Positions 1 to 7,815 of a stretch of DNA of 15,396 nucleotides are shown here, piece after piece. The notes under the pieces were generated by a model. That model was given only the letters and a program-made list of their open reading frames with translations, was not told the origin of the DNA and searched no databases. Both the position numbers and the translations under genes were made by a program. Position 1 is the first letter of the stretch. The number at the start of each line of letters is the position of its first letter. Source of the DNA: an uncultured Chthoniobacterales bacterium (GTDB lineage: Bacteria > Verrucomicrobiota > Verrucomicrobiae > Chthoniobacterales > UBA10450); assembly GCA_955652855.1 (NCBI GenBank), contig CATPCN010000432.1, positions 1 through 15,396 on the forward strand, written 5' to 3'.

Positions 1-135
1 ATGACGCACGGCTCGATTCCGCCAGAAAAGCGCGAGGAGCTCGGCATTAGCGATTCACTCGTTAGGCTGTCAGTCGGCGTGGAAGACGTGCGCGATTTGA
101 TCGACGATTTGAGCGAGGCGCTCGCTGCGATCTGA
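1..135 (+). CDS. Cys/Met metabolism PLP-dependent enzyme, C-terminal end (5' truncated by window)
   Basis: The first 135 bases are open in frame 1 and encode the last 44 residues of a protein, starting [18 protein letters not shown] and continuing [19 protein letters not shown]. This is the highly conserved C-terminus of the cystathionine gamma-synthase / beta-lyase / gamma-lyase / O-acylhomoserine sulfhydrylase family, where the threonine-histidine and the R-LSVG-ED-DLI segment contribute to the substrate carboxylate site. These enzymes make or break the thioether of methionine precursors in the cytoplasm. The PLP lysine lies upstream of the window, so the exact member cannot be named. The ATG at position 1 is almost surely an internal methionine of the full gene. 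The stop is 43 bases before aroC on the same strand. Confidence 0.88.
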   Translation: MTHGSIPPEKREELGISDSLVRLSVGVEDVRDLIDDLSEALAAI

Positions 136-169
136 AAACGGTAGCGGCCTTCCGCGGTGGCGTTTAACG

Positions 170-186
170 TTGCCCAGAATGGGCAA
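170..186 (+). promoter_or_regulatory. Small hairpin at the aroC start codon
   Basis: TTGCCC (170-175) and GGGCAA (181-186) are a perfect 6-bp inverted repeat around a 5-base loop, AGAAT. The G of the aroC ATG (179-181) is the first base of the right arm. In mRNA this would partly enclose the start codon. Seen directly in the sequence; any effect on translation is inference and it could be chance. Confidence 0.35.
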
Positions 187-1270
187 TTCATTCGGCCAAC
201 TTTTTCGCATCACGACTTTCGGCGAATCGCACGGCGGCGGCATCGGCGTCGTGATCGACGGCTGTCCGCCTAAGATCGACATAAACGAAGCGGACATTCA
301 GCGTGAGCTCGATAGGCGGCGCCCTGGACAAAGCGAAATCACGACGCAGCGCAAAGAAGAAGATCGCTGCGAAATTCTCTCCGGCGTTTTCGAAGGGAAA
401 ACGCTCGGCACGCCCATCTCGATCCTGGTGCGCAACAAGGACGCGCGGCCGGAAGATTATGTCGATGTTGCGAAAACGTTTCGTCCTTCGCACGCCGACT
501 TCACTTACGAAGCGAAGTACGGCATTCGAAATTGGCAGGGCGGTGGGCGGGCGTCCGCGCGCGAAACGATCGGACGCGTCGCGGCCGCTGCGATCGCGCG
601 AAAAGTTCTGACGCAATTATATCCGCGGATCGAGATCGTGGCCTATGTCACGCAGGTTCACGACGTCGTCGTTAAGATCGACAAGTCGCGCGTCAAGACA
701 AAGGACGTCGATCAAAACATCGTGCGTTGCCCGGACGCAGCCGCGGCAAAGATCATGATCGCGCTCATCGAAAAAACGCGCGAAGAAGGCAACTCGTTAG
801 GCGGCGTGATCGAATGCGTTATGCGCAGCGTGCCGGCCGGACTGGGCGAGCCTGTCTTCGACAAGCTCGAAGCCGATCTGGCGAAAGCGATGCTGAGCTT
901 GCCGGCGACGAAAGGTTTCGAGATCGGCTCCGGTTTCGCCGCGGCGCGCATGAAAGGCTCCGAGCACAACGATGCATTTGAAATGCGCGGCGGGAAAATC
1001 CGTACATCGACAAACTTCTCCGGCGGCGTACAGGGAGGCATCAGCAACGGCGAAGAAATTTTCTTTCGCGTCGCGTTCAAACCGACGGCGACAATTGCGC
1101 GCGAACAAAAAACCGTGACCGCGTCGCAAGAGCAGACCACGCTGGCGGCGCGTGGCCGTCACGATCCGTGCGTCTTGCCCCGCGCCGTGCCGATGGTGGA
1201 AGCGATGGCGGCGCTCGTCTTGTGCGATCACGCGTTGCGGCAGCGAGCCATGACGGAAAGATCGACATGA
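179..1270 (+). CDS. aroC: Chorismate synthase
   Basis: AroC converts 5-enolpyruvylshikimate-3-phosphate to chorismate with reduced FMN, the last step of the common aromatic pathway. The 363-residue product has the normal family length. Visible signatures are [10 protein letters not shown] near residues 14-23 (catalytic His), [18 protein letters not shown] (about 47-64), the [10 protein letters not shown] block near 121-130, [14 protein letters not shown], the [14 protein letters not shown] loop and the C-terminal [15 protein letters not shown] chose the ATG at 179 because [19 protein letters not shown] matches the usual N-terminus; a TTG nine bases earlier is possible. No Shine-Dalgarno is seen and the start sits at the edge of a small hairpin. 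The stop TGA overlaps the next gene's ATG. Two copies of AAGATCGACA lie inside, at 272-281 and 674-683, both read Lys-Ile-Asp, and a third overlaps the stop. Confidence 0.97.
   Translation: MGNSFGQLFRITTFGESHGGGIGVVIDGCPPKIDINEADIQRELDRRRPGQSEITTQRKEEDRCEILSGVFEGKTLGTPISILVRNKDARPEDYVDVAKTFRPSHADFTYEAKYGIRNWQGGGRASARETIGRVAAAAIARKVLTQLYPRIEIVAYVTQVHDVVVKIDKSRVKTKDVDQNIVRCPDAAAAKIMIALIEKTREEGNSLGGVIECVMRSVPAGLGEPVFDKLEADLAKAMLSLPATKGFEIGSGFAAARMKGSEHNDAFEMRGGKIRTSTNFSGGVQGGISNGEEIFFRVAFKPTATIAREQKTVTASQEQTTLAARGRHDPCVLPRAVPMVEAMAALVLCDHALRQRAMTERST
1258..1267 (+). repeat. AAGATCGACA word at the aroC/CvpA junction
   Basis: An exact copy of the over-represented 10-mer overlaps the last codons of aroC. 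Its final A is also the A of the ATG of the CvpA-family gene. It is one of three copies in the window joined to a start codon in this way. Confidence 0.85.
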
Positions 1271-2187
1271 ACGCCGTGCCGACTGCTGGCTCGCCGGTGT
1301 GGCAAATCGTGTTCATCTCGTTCGCGGCCGTTCTGATTTTATTTCAGATCGTGCGCGGATGGCGATTGGGTTTGTTGCGCCAGCTCATGCGCGTCGCGGC
1401 ACTGATGGCGGCATACTCGGCGACAGTTTTCAGCGGCAAACTTATTTTGCCGGTTGTGCGTCCGTTCGTGAAGATGCCCGATATCGCTATCTCGATGTTG
1501 GGCGGCGCGCTTCTCGGGTTGATCGTTTATTTCATCATCACGATCGTTGGCGCGCTCGTTTTCAAACGAACCAATCAGCAAAGCTCGACGATCGTACGAT
1601 GGTTTTACGGTTCGACCGGTGCGCTTCTCGGTCTTTTCTTCGGCGCATTCTTCGTGTGGCTGATCGTTGTGGGCGTGCGCTCGTTAGGCGCAATCGCGGA
1701 TGCGAAGGTGCGCACCGACGCGGCCGTTGTCCCCGATCAAACTGAATCGGGCACGTCGCGCAGGATTCACATGCGTCTGGCCGATGTCGATCTGGCCAAC
1801 GCGGAATCGGGACCGCTTCTCGAGATGCTCGCTCGTCTAAAAAATTCGATTGAGCTCGGAACAGTCGGAAATGTTGTCAAAACGACCGACGTGGTGCCGG
1901 CGTCCACTTACCAGACGCTGGGAAAAATCGGGCTGATATTTTCCAATCCGGAAAACGCCGCGCGTTTTCTTTCGTATCCGGGTGCGCGCGAGCTGAGCGA
2001 TCATCCCAAGATCATGGCATTGCGCAGCGATCCCGAAATCACCGAGATGATTTCGCAGGGGCGATATTTCGATCTTTTGCATGATCCGCGCGTCATTGAC
2101 GCGGCGAACGATCCGACGCTGGCCGAGCGCGTGACGAAATTCGATTTGCAGCGTGCGCTCGATTACGCGGCGGCGAACGCGAAGTAA
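1267..2187 (+). CDS. CvpA-family integral membrane protein with long C-terminal domain
   Basis: The 306-residue protein begins [19 protein letters not shown] and has four predicted membrane helices (about residues 11-29, 40-60, 74-98 and 112-137). The first two are joined by [13 protein letters not shown], typical of the CvpA / colicin V production family. After residue 140 comes a soluble region of about 165 residues rich in charged residues and ending [16 protein letters not shown]. coli CvpA is only about 160 residues, so this is a long form. The family's biochemical role is unsettled; it is linked to envelope stress tolerance and colicin V export. The start at 1267 gives an ATGA overlap with aroC, so the two are probably co-transcribed. 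An upstream in-frame start would extend about 100 bases into aroC and is unlikely. It converges on lptB with a 3-base gap. Confidence 0.85.
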   Translation: MNAVPTAGSPVWQIVFISFAAVLILFQIVRGWRLGLLRQLMRVAALMAAYSATVFSGKLILPVVRPFVKMPDIAISMLGGALLGLIVYFIITIVGALVFKRTNQQSSTIVRWFYGSTGALLGLFFGAFFVWLIVVGVRSLGAIADAKVRTDAAVVPDQTESGTSRRIHMRLADVDLANAESGPLLEMLARLKNSIELGTVGNVVKTTDVVPASTYQTLGKIGLIFSNPENAARFLSYPGARELSDHPKIMALRSDPEITEMISQGRYFDLLHDPRVIDAANDPTLAERVTKFDLQRALDYAAANAK

Positions 2188-2190
2188 TAG

Positions 2191-2976
2191 CTACATCTTG
2201 AACCGCTCGCCCAAATAAAGCTGGCGGCTGATTGGATCGTTGATGAGAAAATCTTTGGTGCCTTCGCTTTCGACGCGGCCTTCAAAAATCAAATAGGCGC
2301 GGTCCACGATCGACAATGTTTCGCGCACGTTGTGATCGGTGATCAAAATGGCGAGCCCGGACTTGCGCAGGTTCACAATGATCTGCTGCACATCGTAAAC
2401 CGCGATCGGGTCGACGCCGCTGAAAGGCTCATCGAGCATGAGCAACTTCGGATGTGTGACGAGCGAGCGCGCGATGGTAAGTCGGCGTTTCTCGCCGCCG
2501 CTGAGTGTAAGCGCAGTGTTTTTTGCGATGCGCTCGATGCCGAATTGATGCAGCAATTGGTCGCAGCGATTTTTCCTCTCCGCTTTGCTGAGCGGCAGCG
2601 TTTCAAGAATCGCCATGATATTTTGTTCGACCGTCATCTTGCGAAAGATCGATTCTTCCTGCGGCAGATAACCCATCCCGAGCCGTGCGCGTTTGTACAT
2701 CGGGCGGTCGCTCACATCCTTCCCGCAGAAAATGACCTGGCCACTGTCTGGCATAACGAGTCCAACAATCATGTAGAAGCTGGTCGTCTTGCCCGCGCCG
2801 TTCGGCCCGAGCAGTCCAACGATTTCGCCGGCGCGCACATTGATGTTGATGCCGTTTACGACCGCGCGGCCGCCATAAATTTTGACGAGCTGATCGGTGG
2901 CCAACACTTGCTCGGGCGGTTGTTCGTCCGTCTTGGCAATCGCGAACTGCACAGTAGGCGTGGTTTCGCCGATCAT
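2191..2976 (-). CDS. lptB: LPS export ABC transporter ATP-binding protein LptB
   Basis: LptB is the cytoplasmic ATPase of the LptB2FG complex that extracts LPS from the inner membrane. The 261-residue product shows Walker A GPNGAGKT (57-64), Q-loop GYLPQEESIFRKMTVEQN with Gln106, signature LSGGE (158-162), Walker B LLMLDEP (178-184) and switch His215 in ITDHN. PQEESIFRKMTVEQN and EPFSGVDPIAV are characteristic of LptB rather than of other ABC families. It carries about 25 extra N-terminal residues relative to E. coli LptB, so a start further inside is possible. The ATG at 2976 gives an ATGA overlap with the end of lptA, which supports this start and tight translational coupling. It is the last gene of the kdsA-lptC-lptA-lptB run. 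Confidence 0.96.
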   Translation of the reverse strand: MIGETTPTVQFAIAKTDEQPPEQVLATDQLVKIYGGRAVVNGININVRAGEIVGLLGPNGAGKTTSFYMIVGLVMPDSGQVIFCGKDVSDRPMYKRARLGMGYLPQEESIFRKMTVEQNIMAILETLPLSKAERKNRCDQLLHQFGIERIAKNTALTLSGGEKRRLTIARSLVTHPKLLMLDEPFSGVDPIAVYDVQQIIVNLRKSGLAILITDHNVRETLSIVDRAYLIFEGRVESEGTKDFLINDPISRQLYLGERFKM

Positions 2977-3620
2977 TGTTTAGGAGAACCTTCCGGTTTG
3001 GGCGACGTGTCGGATTTCGCTTCGGTCTTCGGTTCCTGATGAATTTCCGTCCGGCTCGGACCGTGGGTCGTAAGTTGCCCCGCTTGATTCAAGATCATGA
3101 CCGTATCATCAGCGGTGGCGATGTGCATGTTCATGCCTTGCTGCACGCGCGGCGCGCCCGTTAGTTCGACATTGCCATCGTTCGTTGTGTAAACGGCGTG
3201 CTCCGATCGCCCGATCGAACGCGTGGGCGGCCCGCCATTTGGATTGGGGCGATCGCGCACCACTCCGACGTTTCCATCGGCCACAGCTTTTTCCAGACCC
3301 TGATTTTCCGTCTTGCTGATGTAAGCGGTCAGTTTGTCCGATTGAATATTAAAGCGCGGATCGGTTACGACGACGTGCCCAGTGAAAGTGCCGATGTTCT
3401 TGGCGGAATCGAAAAACGCTTGATCGGCGGTAATCTCCGTCGTTATCGGCTGATCGGGATTGGCAAGATCGGGAATACCTTGCGATTTTTTCGGCGAACT
3501 TTTTTCCGTAGCTTGGGCCGGCGCCGGTGAAAAGAGCTCGGACGATGCAGATTGTTGCGCGCGCAAGGCCGGCGCCGCGATTGCGAAAAACGAAAGCGCG
3601 AACAGCGCGTGCTTTTTCAT
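2973..3620 (-). CDS. lptA: LptA/OstA-type periplasmic LPS transport protein
   Basis: The 215-residue product begins MKKHALFALSFFAIAAPALRAQ, a clear Sec signal peptide cleaved near residue 20-21. Residues about 60-190 form an OstA/LptA beta-jellyroll: TEITADQAFFDSAKNIGTFT, then GHVVVTDPRFNIQSDKLTAY, with alternating hydrophobic strands. LptA builds the periplasmic bridge that carries LPS to LptD. The N-terminal linker (about 25-58) and the C-terminal tail (after about 190) are low-complexity, rich in Pro, Ser, Lys and Glu. It overlaps lptC upstream and lptB downstream by 4 bases each (ATGA). Position next to lptB and kdsA supports the call. Confidence 0.87.
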   Translation of the reverse strand: MKKHALFALSFFAIAAPALRAQQSASSELFSPAPAQATEKSSPKKSQGIPDLANPDQPITTEITADQAFFDSAKNIGTFTGHVVVTDPRFNIQSDKLTAYISKTENQGLEKAVADGNVGVVRDRPNPNGGPPTRSIGRSEHAVYTTNDGNVELTGAPRVQQGMNMHIATADDTVMILNQAGQLTTHGPSRTEIHQEPKTEAKSDTSPKPEGSPKQ

Positions 3621-4159
3621 TCGCTGTTTTTTTCCATGAGATGCGCGCGATCGACAATCACCATCCTGACATTGCCGACAAGTGTCCCTTGGCGCGAGAC
3701 GGTGTCGAACTGCATGGTGTCGCCGACGATCGTGAAATCGGTGCGCTTGATCGTAGTGCGTTGCGGCGAATTGAGGATGCGCGTTTTTAGATCGAGCACC
3801 GAATCGCTCGTTACGATTTCAAGATCGGGCTTACTCTCCGGCGTGAATGTCGTCATTATCAGATCCCTCAATTGCATGTGAACGTCGTCGAGCCGTTTCG
3901 CGACGCCAGCCACGAATCGGCCGCGCATGTGGCCGTCGAGATCAAAATCCGGAAGCACGAGGCCCTTCGCTTCATGGCCAACGGGCAGCGGAACATTCCC
4001 GAAATCTTCCGCAGCCGAAGCTGCTGCGTTCGCCTGTTGCGCTTTTTTTTTGCCGCCCTTTTTTTCTCCCGCGAACGCTGCGCACACAAAAATCACGATC
4101 AAAAATAATGAAAGAAAAACAGGTCCGCTTCGGGCGCGACCGCTACGAAACGGCAGCAT
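3617..4159 (-). CDS. lptC: LptC-like LPS export protein, membrane-anchored
   Basis: The 180-residue product has a basic N-terminus, one hydrophobic segment at about residues 13-30 (PVFLSLFLIVIFVCAAFAG) and a Lys/Ala-rich linker. The soluble domain then reads SDSVLDLKTRILNSPQRTTI and DFTIVGDTMQFDTVSRQGTL, ending in VGNVRMVIVD. This repeats the strand pattern of the LptC/OstA fold. The order kdsA-lptC-lptA-lptB is standard, so I infer the LptC role: anchoring to LptB2FG and passing LPS to LptA. Sequence alone would also fit a second OstA-like protein. The start ATG at 4159 overlaps kdsA by 17 bases and the stop overlaps the lptA start by 4. Confidence 0.7.
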   Translation of the reverse strand: MLPFRSGRARSGPVFLSLFLIVIFVCAAFAGEKKGGKKKAQQANAAASAAEDFGNVPLPVGHEAKGLVLPDFDLDGHMRGRFVAGVAKRLDDVHMQLRDLIMTTFTPESKPDLEIVTSDSVLDLKTRILNSPQRTTIKRTDFTIVGDTMQFDTVSRQGTLVGNVRMVIVDRAHLMEKNSE

Positions 4160-4961
4160 GAATAGCTTTTAACATGCGCAAATGCTTCGGCAAATTTTTT
4201 AGCGGAACTTGATTCGGGCCGTCCGACAATGCGCGCGCCGGATTTTCGTGCACTTCCATGAAAATTCCGTCGCAACCCGCCGCGATCGCGGCTCGCGCGA
4301 GAACCGGCGCGAGTTCGCCGTCGCCTAAGGTTGCGTCCCCTGCTCCGCCGGGCCGCTGCACGGAATGGGTCGCATCGAAAATGACGCGGTAACCCGCTTC
4401 GCGAATCCAATGCAGCGATCGCATATCGGCGACAAGATTGTTGTAGCCGAAGGTCGTGCCGCGTTCCGTGAAAACAAATTTGTCGTTTCCAAACGCGATC
4501 AATTTTTCTGCGATGTTCTTCACATCCCACGGCGCGAGGAACTGGCCTTTCTTCACATTGACGGCGCGTCCGGTTTTCGCGGCGGCGCGCAGCAAATCGG
4601 TTTGCCGGCAAAGAAACGCCGGGATTTGCAACATGTCGATCTTGTCGCCGGCAACCTCGGCTTCAGCAGGCGAATGCACATCGGTCGTGACCGGGATTTT
4701 CAAATCGCGACCGATCGCTGCGAGAATCTCGCAACCTTCGCGCACTCCGATCCCACGATACGACCGGACGGAAGTGCGGTTGGCTTTGTCGTAAGACGAT
4801 TTGAAAATAAGATCGACATCTTCATCGGCGGAGATTTTTACAATCGCGCGCGCCATGCGCCAAACAAACTTCTCCGACTCAATCACGCACGGGCCGAGAA
4901 TGAAGACCGGACGTTTTCCACCGATAGCGATGGATCGAATTTTTAGCGGCTTTGTTTTCAC
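4143..4961 (-). CDS. kdsA: 3-deoxy-D-manno-octulosonate 8-phosphate synthase (metal-dependent type)
   Basis: KdsA condenses phosphoenolpyruvate with arabinose-5-phosphate to give Kdo-8-phosphate, the committed step to the LPS inner-core sugar. The 272-residue product shows ILGPCVIES (21-29), KSSYDKANR (54-62), TTDVHSPAEAE, LQIPAFLCRQTDLL (111-124), VNVKKGQFLAPWD, ERGTTFGYNNL, DATHSVQRPGG and MEVHENPARALSDGPNQ. Cys25, His199, Glu236 and Asp247 match the four metal ligands of the metal-dependent class; the metal-independent class has Asn instead of the first Cys. The start codon is GTG at 4959-4961. An inverted-repeat element begins only 4 bases upstream of it. Two motif copies are inside: 4634-4643 (Lys-Ile-Asp-Met) and 4809-4818 (Val-Asp-Leu). 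First gene of the overlapping LPS operon; no kdsC or kdsD is nearby. Confidence 0.96.
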   Translation of the reverse strand: MKTKPLKIRSIAIGGKRPVFILGPCVIESEKFVWRMARAIVKISADEDVDLIFKSSYDKANRTSVRSYRGIGVREGCEILAAIGRDLKIPVTTDVHSPAEAEVAGDKIDMLQIPAFLCRQTDLLRAAAKTGRAVNVKKGQFLAPWDVKNIAEKLIAFGNDKFVFTERGTTFGYNNLVADMRSLHWIREAGYRVIFDATHSVQRPGGAGDATLGDGELAPVLARAAIAAGCDGIFMEVHENPARALSDGPNQVPLKNLPKHLRMLKAIHAAVS

Positions 4962-4965
4962 AGCG

Positions 4966-5119
4966 TGTCATCCCGAGCCGCGCAGACGGCGAGGGATCTC
5001 CCAATATGCCCAAAATCACTCAAACCAAAAGTGCGCGGCCACAAAATGCGAGGGTTGAAAAAAACGACTTCGTGTGATCTTCGAGCGAATGGGAGGTTCC
5101 TCGCTCCGCTCGGAATGAC
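4966..5119. repeat. Inverted-repeat intergenic element, MITE-like (TCATCCCGAG family)
   Basis: The left end TGTCATCCCGAGC (4966-4978), followed by GCGAGGGATCTCCC at about 4989-5002, is mirrored on the right by GGGAGGTTCCTCGC (5091-5104) and GCTCGGAATGAC (5108-5119). The arms span about 37 bases and are imperfect. The centre of about 88 bases has no open frame. It fills almost the whole gap between the YwaF-like gene and kdsA. Short elements beginning GTCATCCCGAG are common in intergenic DNA of several phyla. Any promoter for the LPS operon must lie within or upstream of it. Confidence 0.75.
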
Positions 5120-5124
5120 TGCGA

Positions 5125-5847
5125 TCACGATTGGGCGGTAATTCGTTTTCGCACGAGAAAATCGACAAGCGCGAACGGGACATACAGCGCGAGAAAAAAA
5201 AGCAGCGCGAGAATGTGCAGCTGCACAAGATAGAGCGGCTTCGAGTCGGACAAGAAATTCAAAATCGAAAACGCTTCCGGTTTGTGCAGAAGGAAACCGT
5301 AGTTCACGCCGGTTAATTCATCGGCGATCAATGTGATGACAAAATAAAGTTCCGACCACGCGAAGACGCGAAAGATCGACATAAAACGCGGCCGATATTT
5401 TCGAATCAACATTAGGAAGATCACGCCGACGATTATTCCCGCGTGCGAAATGAAAAAACTAAAGAACCGGATATCGGGAAAACCGAAACGCAAATTCGGC
5501 GTGAGCACCGCTTGCAACGTGCCGCCGATGCCCCAGAAATACGCGACTTCAAGCCAGCGCAGACTTCCCATACACATCGCAACGATGATGACGAACATGC
5601 CCCAATCGCAAAGTTGAAGCGGCAACGTGTTTTGCCACGGGACCGGGCCGGCGCGCCGAATGAAAATCAAATAGGCGACGTAATTCAAGATCATCACAGT
5701 GGATAGCAGGATGACGATGGCGCGTTCGACCGGGCGCGATTTTGTGGCGCGCACAATTCCCGCAAAGAAAAACGGCAGCGCAATGGTCAGAAAAATAACG
5801 CTGAGATGCGCGAGACCGAACGGCTGAAACGCGGGTTCGGTATTCAT
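5125..5847 (-). CDS. TIGR02206/YwaF-family integral membrane protein
   Basis: The 240-residue protein is almost entirely hydrophobic, with about six to seven membrane helices. It matches the family pattern: LPLQLCDWG in the third helix region, YFWGIGGTLQAVLTPNLRFG followed by FPDIRFFSFFISHAGI, and near the C-terminus NYGFLLHKPEAFSILNFL with LYLVQLHILAL. The function of this family is not known. Neighbours give little help: it lies 24 bases downstream of the universal-stress gene on the same strand and is followed by the inverted-repeat element before kdsA. A motif copy lies inside at 5372-5381. The start ATG at 5847 leaves a short gap holding another copy. The stop falls just outside the right arm of the repeat. 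Confidence 0.82.
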   Translation of the reverse strand: MNTEPAFQPFGLAHLSVIFLTIALPFFFAGIVRATKSRPVERAIVILLSTVMILNYVAYLIFIRRAGPVPWQNTLPLQLCDWGMFVIIVAMCMGSLRWLEVAYFWGIGGTLQAVLTPNLRFGFPDIRFFSFFISHAGIIVGVIFLMLIRKYRPRFMSIFRVFAWSELYFVITLIADELTGVNYGFLLHKPEAFSILNFLSDSKPLYLVQLHILALLFFLALYVPFALVDFLVRKRITAQS

Positions 5848-5856
5848 CGAAGAGAC

Positions 5857-5866
5857 AAGATCGACA
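5857..5866 (+). repeat. AAGATCGACA word in a 24-bp gene gap
   Basis: An exact copy occupies 10 of the 24 non-coding bases between the universal-stress gene and the YwaF-like gene. Relative to those minus-strand genes it is in reverse orientation (TGTCGATCTT). Codon choice cannot explain it. Confidence 0.85.
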
Positions 5867-5871
5867 ATCGA

Positions 5872-6690
5872 TTAGCGGATCACCCAAAGATTGCACGGGA
5901 TCACGTCGGTCACCCAGGCGATGTGAGCGGGAAGCTCTTTGGTCTCTGCGTTTGTCTGCACCGGAACGACGAGAAGGTTCGCTTCGACCGATTGCACAAA
6001 ATCGGAAGCGATGTAGCCAGTGTTGCCGCGCACACAACGCGCTTCGATCGGCACATCGGTCTGACCTGCGGCGAGAATGAATTTCTCAAGCGCCGCTTCT
6101 TCTTCGGCGAGGGTGCGCGCCAGCGGAGCGTCATCCGAGCGGCGGGCCGCGCGTGCTTCATCGAAAGTTGTGTAAACACGAATGACGTAGAGCCGTTCGC
6201 ACGATTCCTTCGCCGCAAGATGCAGCGTTTTTCGTAAAGCACGCTGCTCATGTTCTGAATAATCAGACGCGACGAAAACAATTTTACGCAGCGGACGGGG
6301 CGGACGCTCCGGCGCAGTGAAAAGCATGACCGAGCACACCGCTTCGCGCACGAGTCGCCGCGCGACATTTCCGAGAAACGATCGCAAGGCGAGTTCCTTC
6401 TCGAGCGCCCCGGCGATAATAAGATCGACATTGTTTGCGCTGGCCGCGTCGAGGATGGCCGCGGCCGCATCGCCTTGTTGATAGTGGATCGGCGAATCGG
6501 CCGGCAATTCCAATTCGCTAATGATGTCGCTGAATTTCCTCGTCGTCTCTTCGCTGCGCTCGCCCACGTAAATCAAATTCAAACGCGAGCCGAACCGGTC
6601 GCGAATCCGTTTCGCCTCGGAAAGCACTTGCACGAAGCGCGGCGAAAAGGTGCTCGCCACGGCAATGGTGCGATAGGAGGGGTCGACCAT
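5872..6690 (-). CDS. Tandem-domain universal stress protein (UspA family)
   Basis: The 272-residue product holds two UspA-like alpha/beta domains. The first (about residues 5-128) starts YRTIAVASTFSPRFVQVL and has the NNVDLIIAGALEKELALRSF strand-helix unit followed by LGNVARRLVREAVCSVMLF, the usual C-terminal signature. The second (about 132-272) starts PLRKIVFVASDYSEHEQRAL and ends NLLVVPVQTNAE...VTDVIPCNLWVIR, with the glycine loop poorly kept. The first domain's G-2X-G-9X-G loop is also only partly conserved, so ATP binding is uncertain. Usp proteins are cytoplasmic stress or nucleotide-sensing factors. A motif copy at 6421-6430 encodes Val-Asp-Leu. The gene is divergent from coaD and may share a leader with the downstream YwaF-like gene. 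Confidence 0.82.
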   Translation of the reverse strand: MVDPSYRTIAVASTFSPRFVQVLSEAKRIRDRFGSRLNLIYVGERSEETTRKFSDIISELELPADSPIHYQQGDAAAAILDAASANNVDLIIAGALEKELALRSFLGNVARRLVREAVCSVMLFTAPERPPRPLRKIVFVASDYSEHEQRALRKTLHLAAKESCERLYVIRVYTTFDEARAARRSDDAPLARTLAEEEAALEKFILAAGQTDVPIEARCVRGNTGYIASDFVQSVEANLLVVPVQTNAETKELPAHIAWVTDVIPCNLWVIR

Positions 6691-6788
6691 AAATTAAGCC
6701 GGAGTAATTTGGGGCGTTGCGTCCTTTTCGGCAACTGCCGCGCGATGCGACTTTTCAATTGCCATTTCCTCTGCGAATTTTGCCGTGC
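6691..6788. promoter_or_regulatory. Divergent intergenic region between the Usp gene and coaD
   Basis: These 98 bases separate two divergent starts and must hold promoters for both sides. I see no convincing -35/-10 pair, riboswitch or long palindrome and no AAGATCGACA copy. The coaD side is open upstream in frame to about 6717, but the extension (RPFRQLPRDATFQLP) does not resemble any CoaD N-terminus. Confidence 0.5.
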
Positions 6789-7268
6789 ATGCGACGCGTA
6801 ATTTATCCTGGCAGCTTCGATCCGGTCACGAACGGGCATCTCGACGTAATCGAGCGGGCGCGGAAATTATTCGATGAGGTGATCGTGGCCGCGGCGCACA
6901 ACGATGTGAAGCAACCGCTCTTCACGCTGGAGGAACGGCTCGAGCTGCTCCGCAAAACCGTCGGCGAAGCGGACCACGTGAAGATCGAGCCGCTGCCCGG
7001 TTTGCTCGTGGAATTCGCCGTCGCGCAAAAAGCTTGCGCGATCGTGCGCGGTTTGCGGGCCGTCTCCGATTTTGAATTTGAATTTCAGATGGCGCTGATG
7101 AATCGAAAGTTGGAATCCAACGTCGAGACGATTTTTCTGATGCCGAAGGAGGAATACACTTATTTGAGCTCGCGCATCGTGAAAGAAATTGCGCGACTCG
7201 GTGGCGACGTGAGCACGTTCGTCCCGCCGCTGGTCGCGGCGGCTCTCGGCAAAAAATTGAAGCGATGA
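6789..7268 (+). CDS. coaD: Phosphopantetheine adenylyltransferase
   Basis: CoaD transfers AMP from ATP to 4'-phosphopantetheine, the penultimate step of coenzyme A synthesis in the cytoplasm. The 159-residue product equals the E. coli length. MRRVIYPGSFDPVTNGHLDV contains the nucleotidyltransferase motif TNGH (residues 14-17). Further signatures are IVRGLRAVSDFEFEFQMALM and the C-terminal YLSSRIVKEIARLGGDVSTF. The ATG at 6789 was chosen because it gives this exact family start. It leads the plus-strand coaD-yceD-rpmF-plsX-fabH cluster, in which CoA and fatty-acid initiation genes sit together. Confidence 0.97.
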   Translation: MRRVIYPGSFDPVTNGHLDVIERARKLFDEVIVAAAHNDVKQPLFTLEERLELLRKTVGEADHVKIEPLPGLLVEFAVAQKACAIVRGLRAVSDFEFEFQMALMNRKLESNVETIFLMPKEEYTYLSSRIVKEIARLGGDVSTFVPPLVAAALGKKLKR

Positions 7269-7287
7269 ACTCCGAAAGCTTTCGCGA

Positions 7288-7758
7288 GTGAAAATTCATC
7301 TCCGACAAATCCCGGCGGAAGGTCTGCACCTTGAAGGCGAGGAGAATTGTCTGCTTCCCGATTTGGAAGCGGAAGGAGTCCGCTGCGCCGGATTATTGCG
7401 TTACAACATCGACATTGGTATTTCGGCCGGCGCGCTTTTGGCAAACGGCACGCTCATTCAGCCGGTGGAACTTCGCTGCGTGGCCTGTCTCGAACCGTTC
7501 GCGCACGAGATCGAAGTGAAATCTTTCGCGATGCATGAGGAACTGCACGGGCCGGAGACTTTCGACCTCACTCCGTTCATGCGCGAAGACTTGTTGCTGA
7601 ATCTTCCCCCGCATCCGCATTGCGATCGCAACGGCGGCCGGGTCTGCAAAGCTGCGCAGTTGCCGGTCGCGCAGACCACTGGCGAAAACGAAGCGCAAAT
7701 CAAAGCGCAGCCGGACTGGAGCGCGCTCGATAAATTAAAAATTGGTCAGCAAAAGTAA
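7288..7758 (+). CDS. DUF177/YceD-family protein
   Basis: The 156-residue product reads from a GTG at 7288 (VKIHLRQIPAEGLHLEGEEN), 19 bases after coaD. It has the DUF177 core: a beta-rich N-terminal half followed by ELRCVACLEPFAHEIEVK, matching the family's C-x-x-C-L pattern (Cys64, Cys67). FDLTPFMREDLLLNLPPHPHC follows. Cys112 and Cys120 form a second pair, so a zinc site is possible. DUF177 proteins commonly precede rpmF, as here, and have been linked to 23S rRNA metabolism in plants and bacteria. The C-terminal tail (about 125-156) is Gln/Lys-rich and probably flexible. Confidence 0.85.
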   Translation: MKIHLRQIPAEGLHLEGEENCLLPDLEAEGVRCAGLLRYNIDIGISAGALLANGTLIQPVELRCVACLEPFAHEIEVKSFAMHEELHGPETFDLTPFMREDLLLNLPPHPHCDRNGGRVCKAAQLPVAQTTGENEAQIKAQPDWSALDKLKIGQQK

Positions 7759-7815
7759 CGAGATCGCCGCTTGCGTTTGTTTTTTCCTGAATTCCTGCTT
7801 TCGTGATTGGCTCTT

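Noticed and set aside
1168..1266. Longer N-terminus for the CvpA-family protein
   Set aside because: It would lie wholly inside aroC and adds an Arg-rich stretch before the first helix. The ATG at 1267 gives the usual short N-terminus and a standard ATGA overlap.
1785..1794. Further copies of the 10-mer with one change (also 2306-2315, 10794-10803, about 14675-14684)
   Set aside because: Each has one mismatch to AAGATCGACA. Near-matches were left out of the count to keep it exact.
2332..3039. 235-residue open frame on the + strand across lptB
   Set aside because: It is a mirror of lptB, which has all ABC motifs on the other strand. The + frame shows no recognisable domain, and long antisense frames are expected in GC-rich coding DNA.
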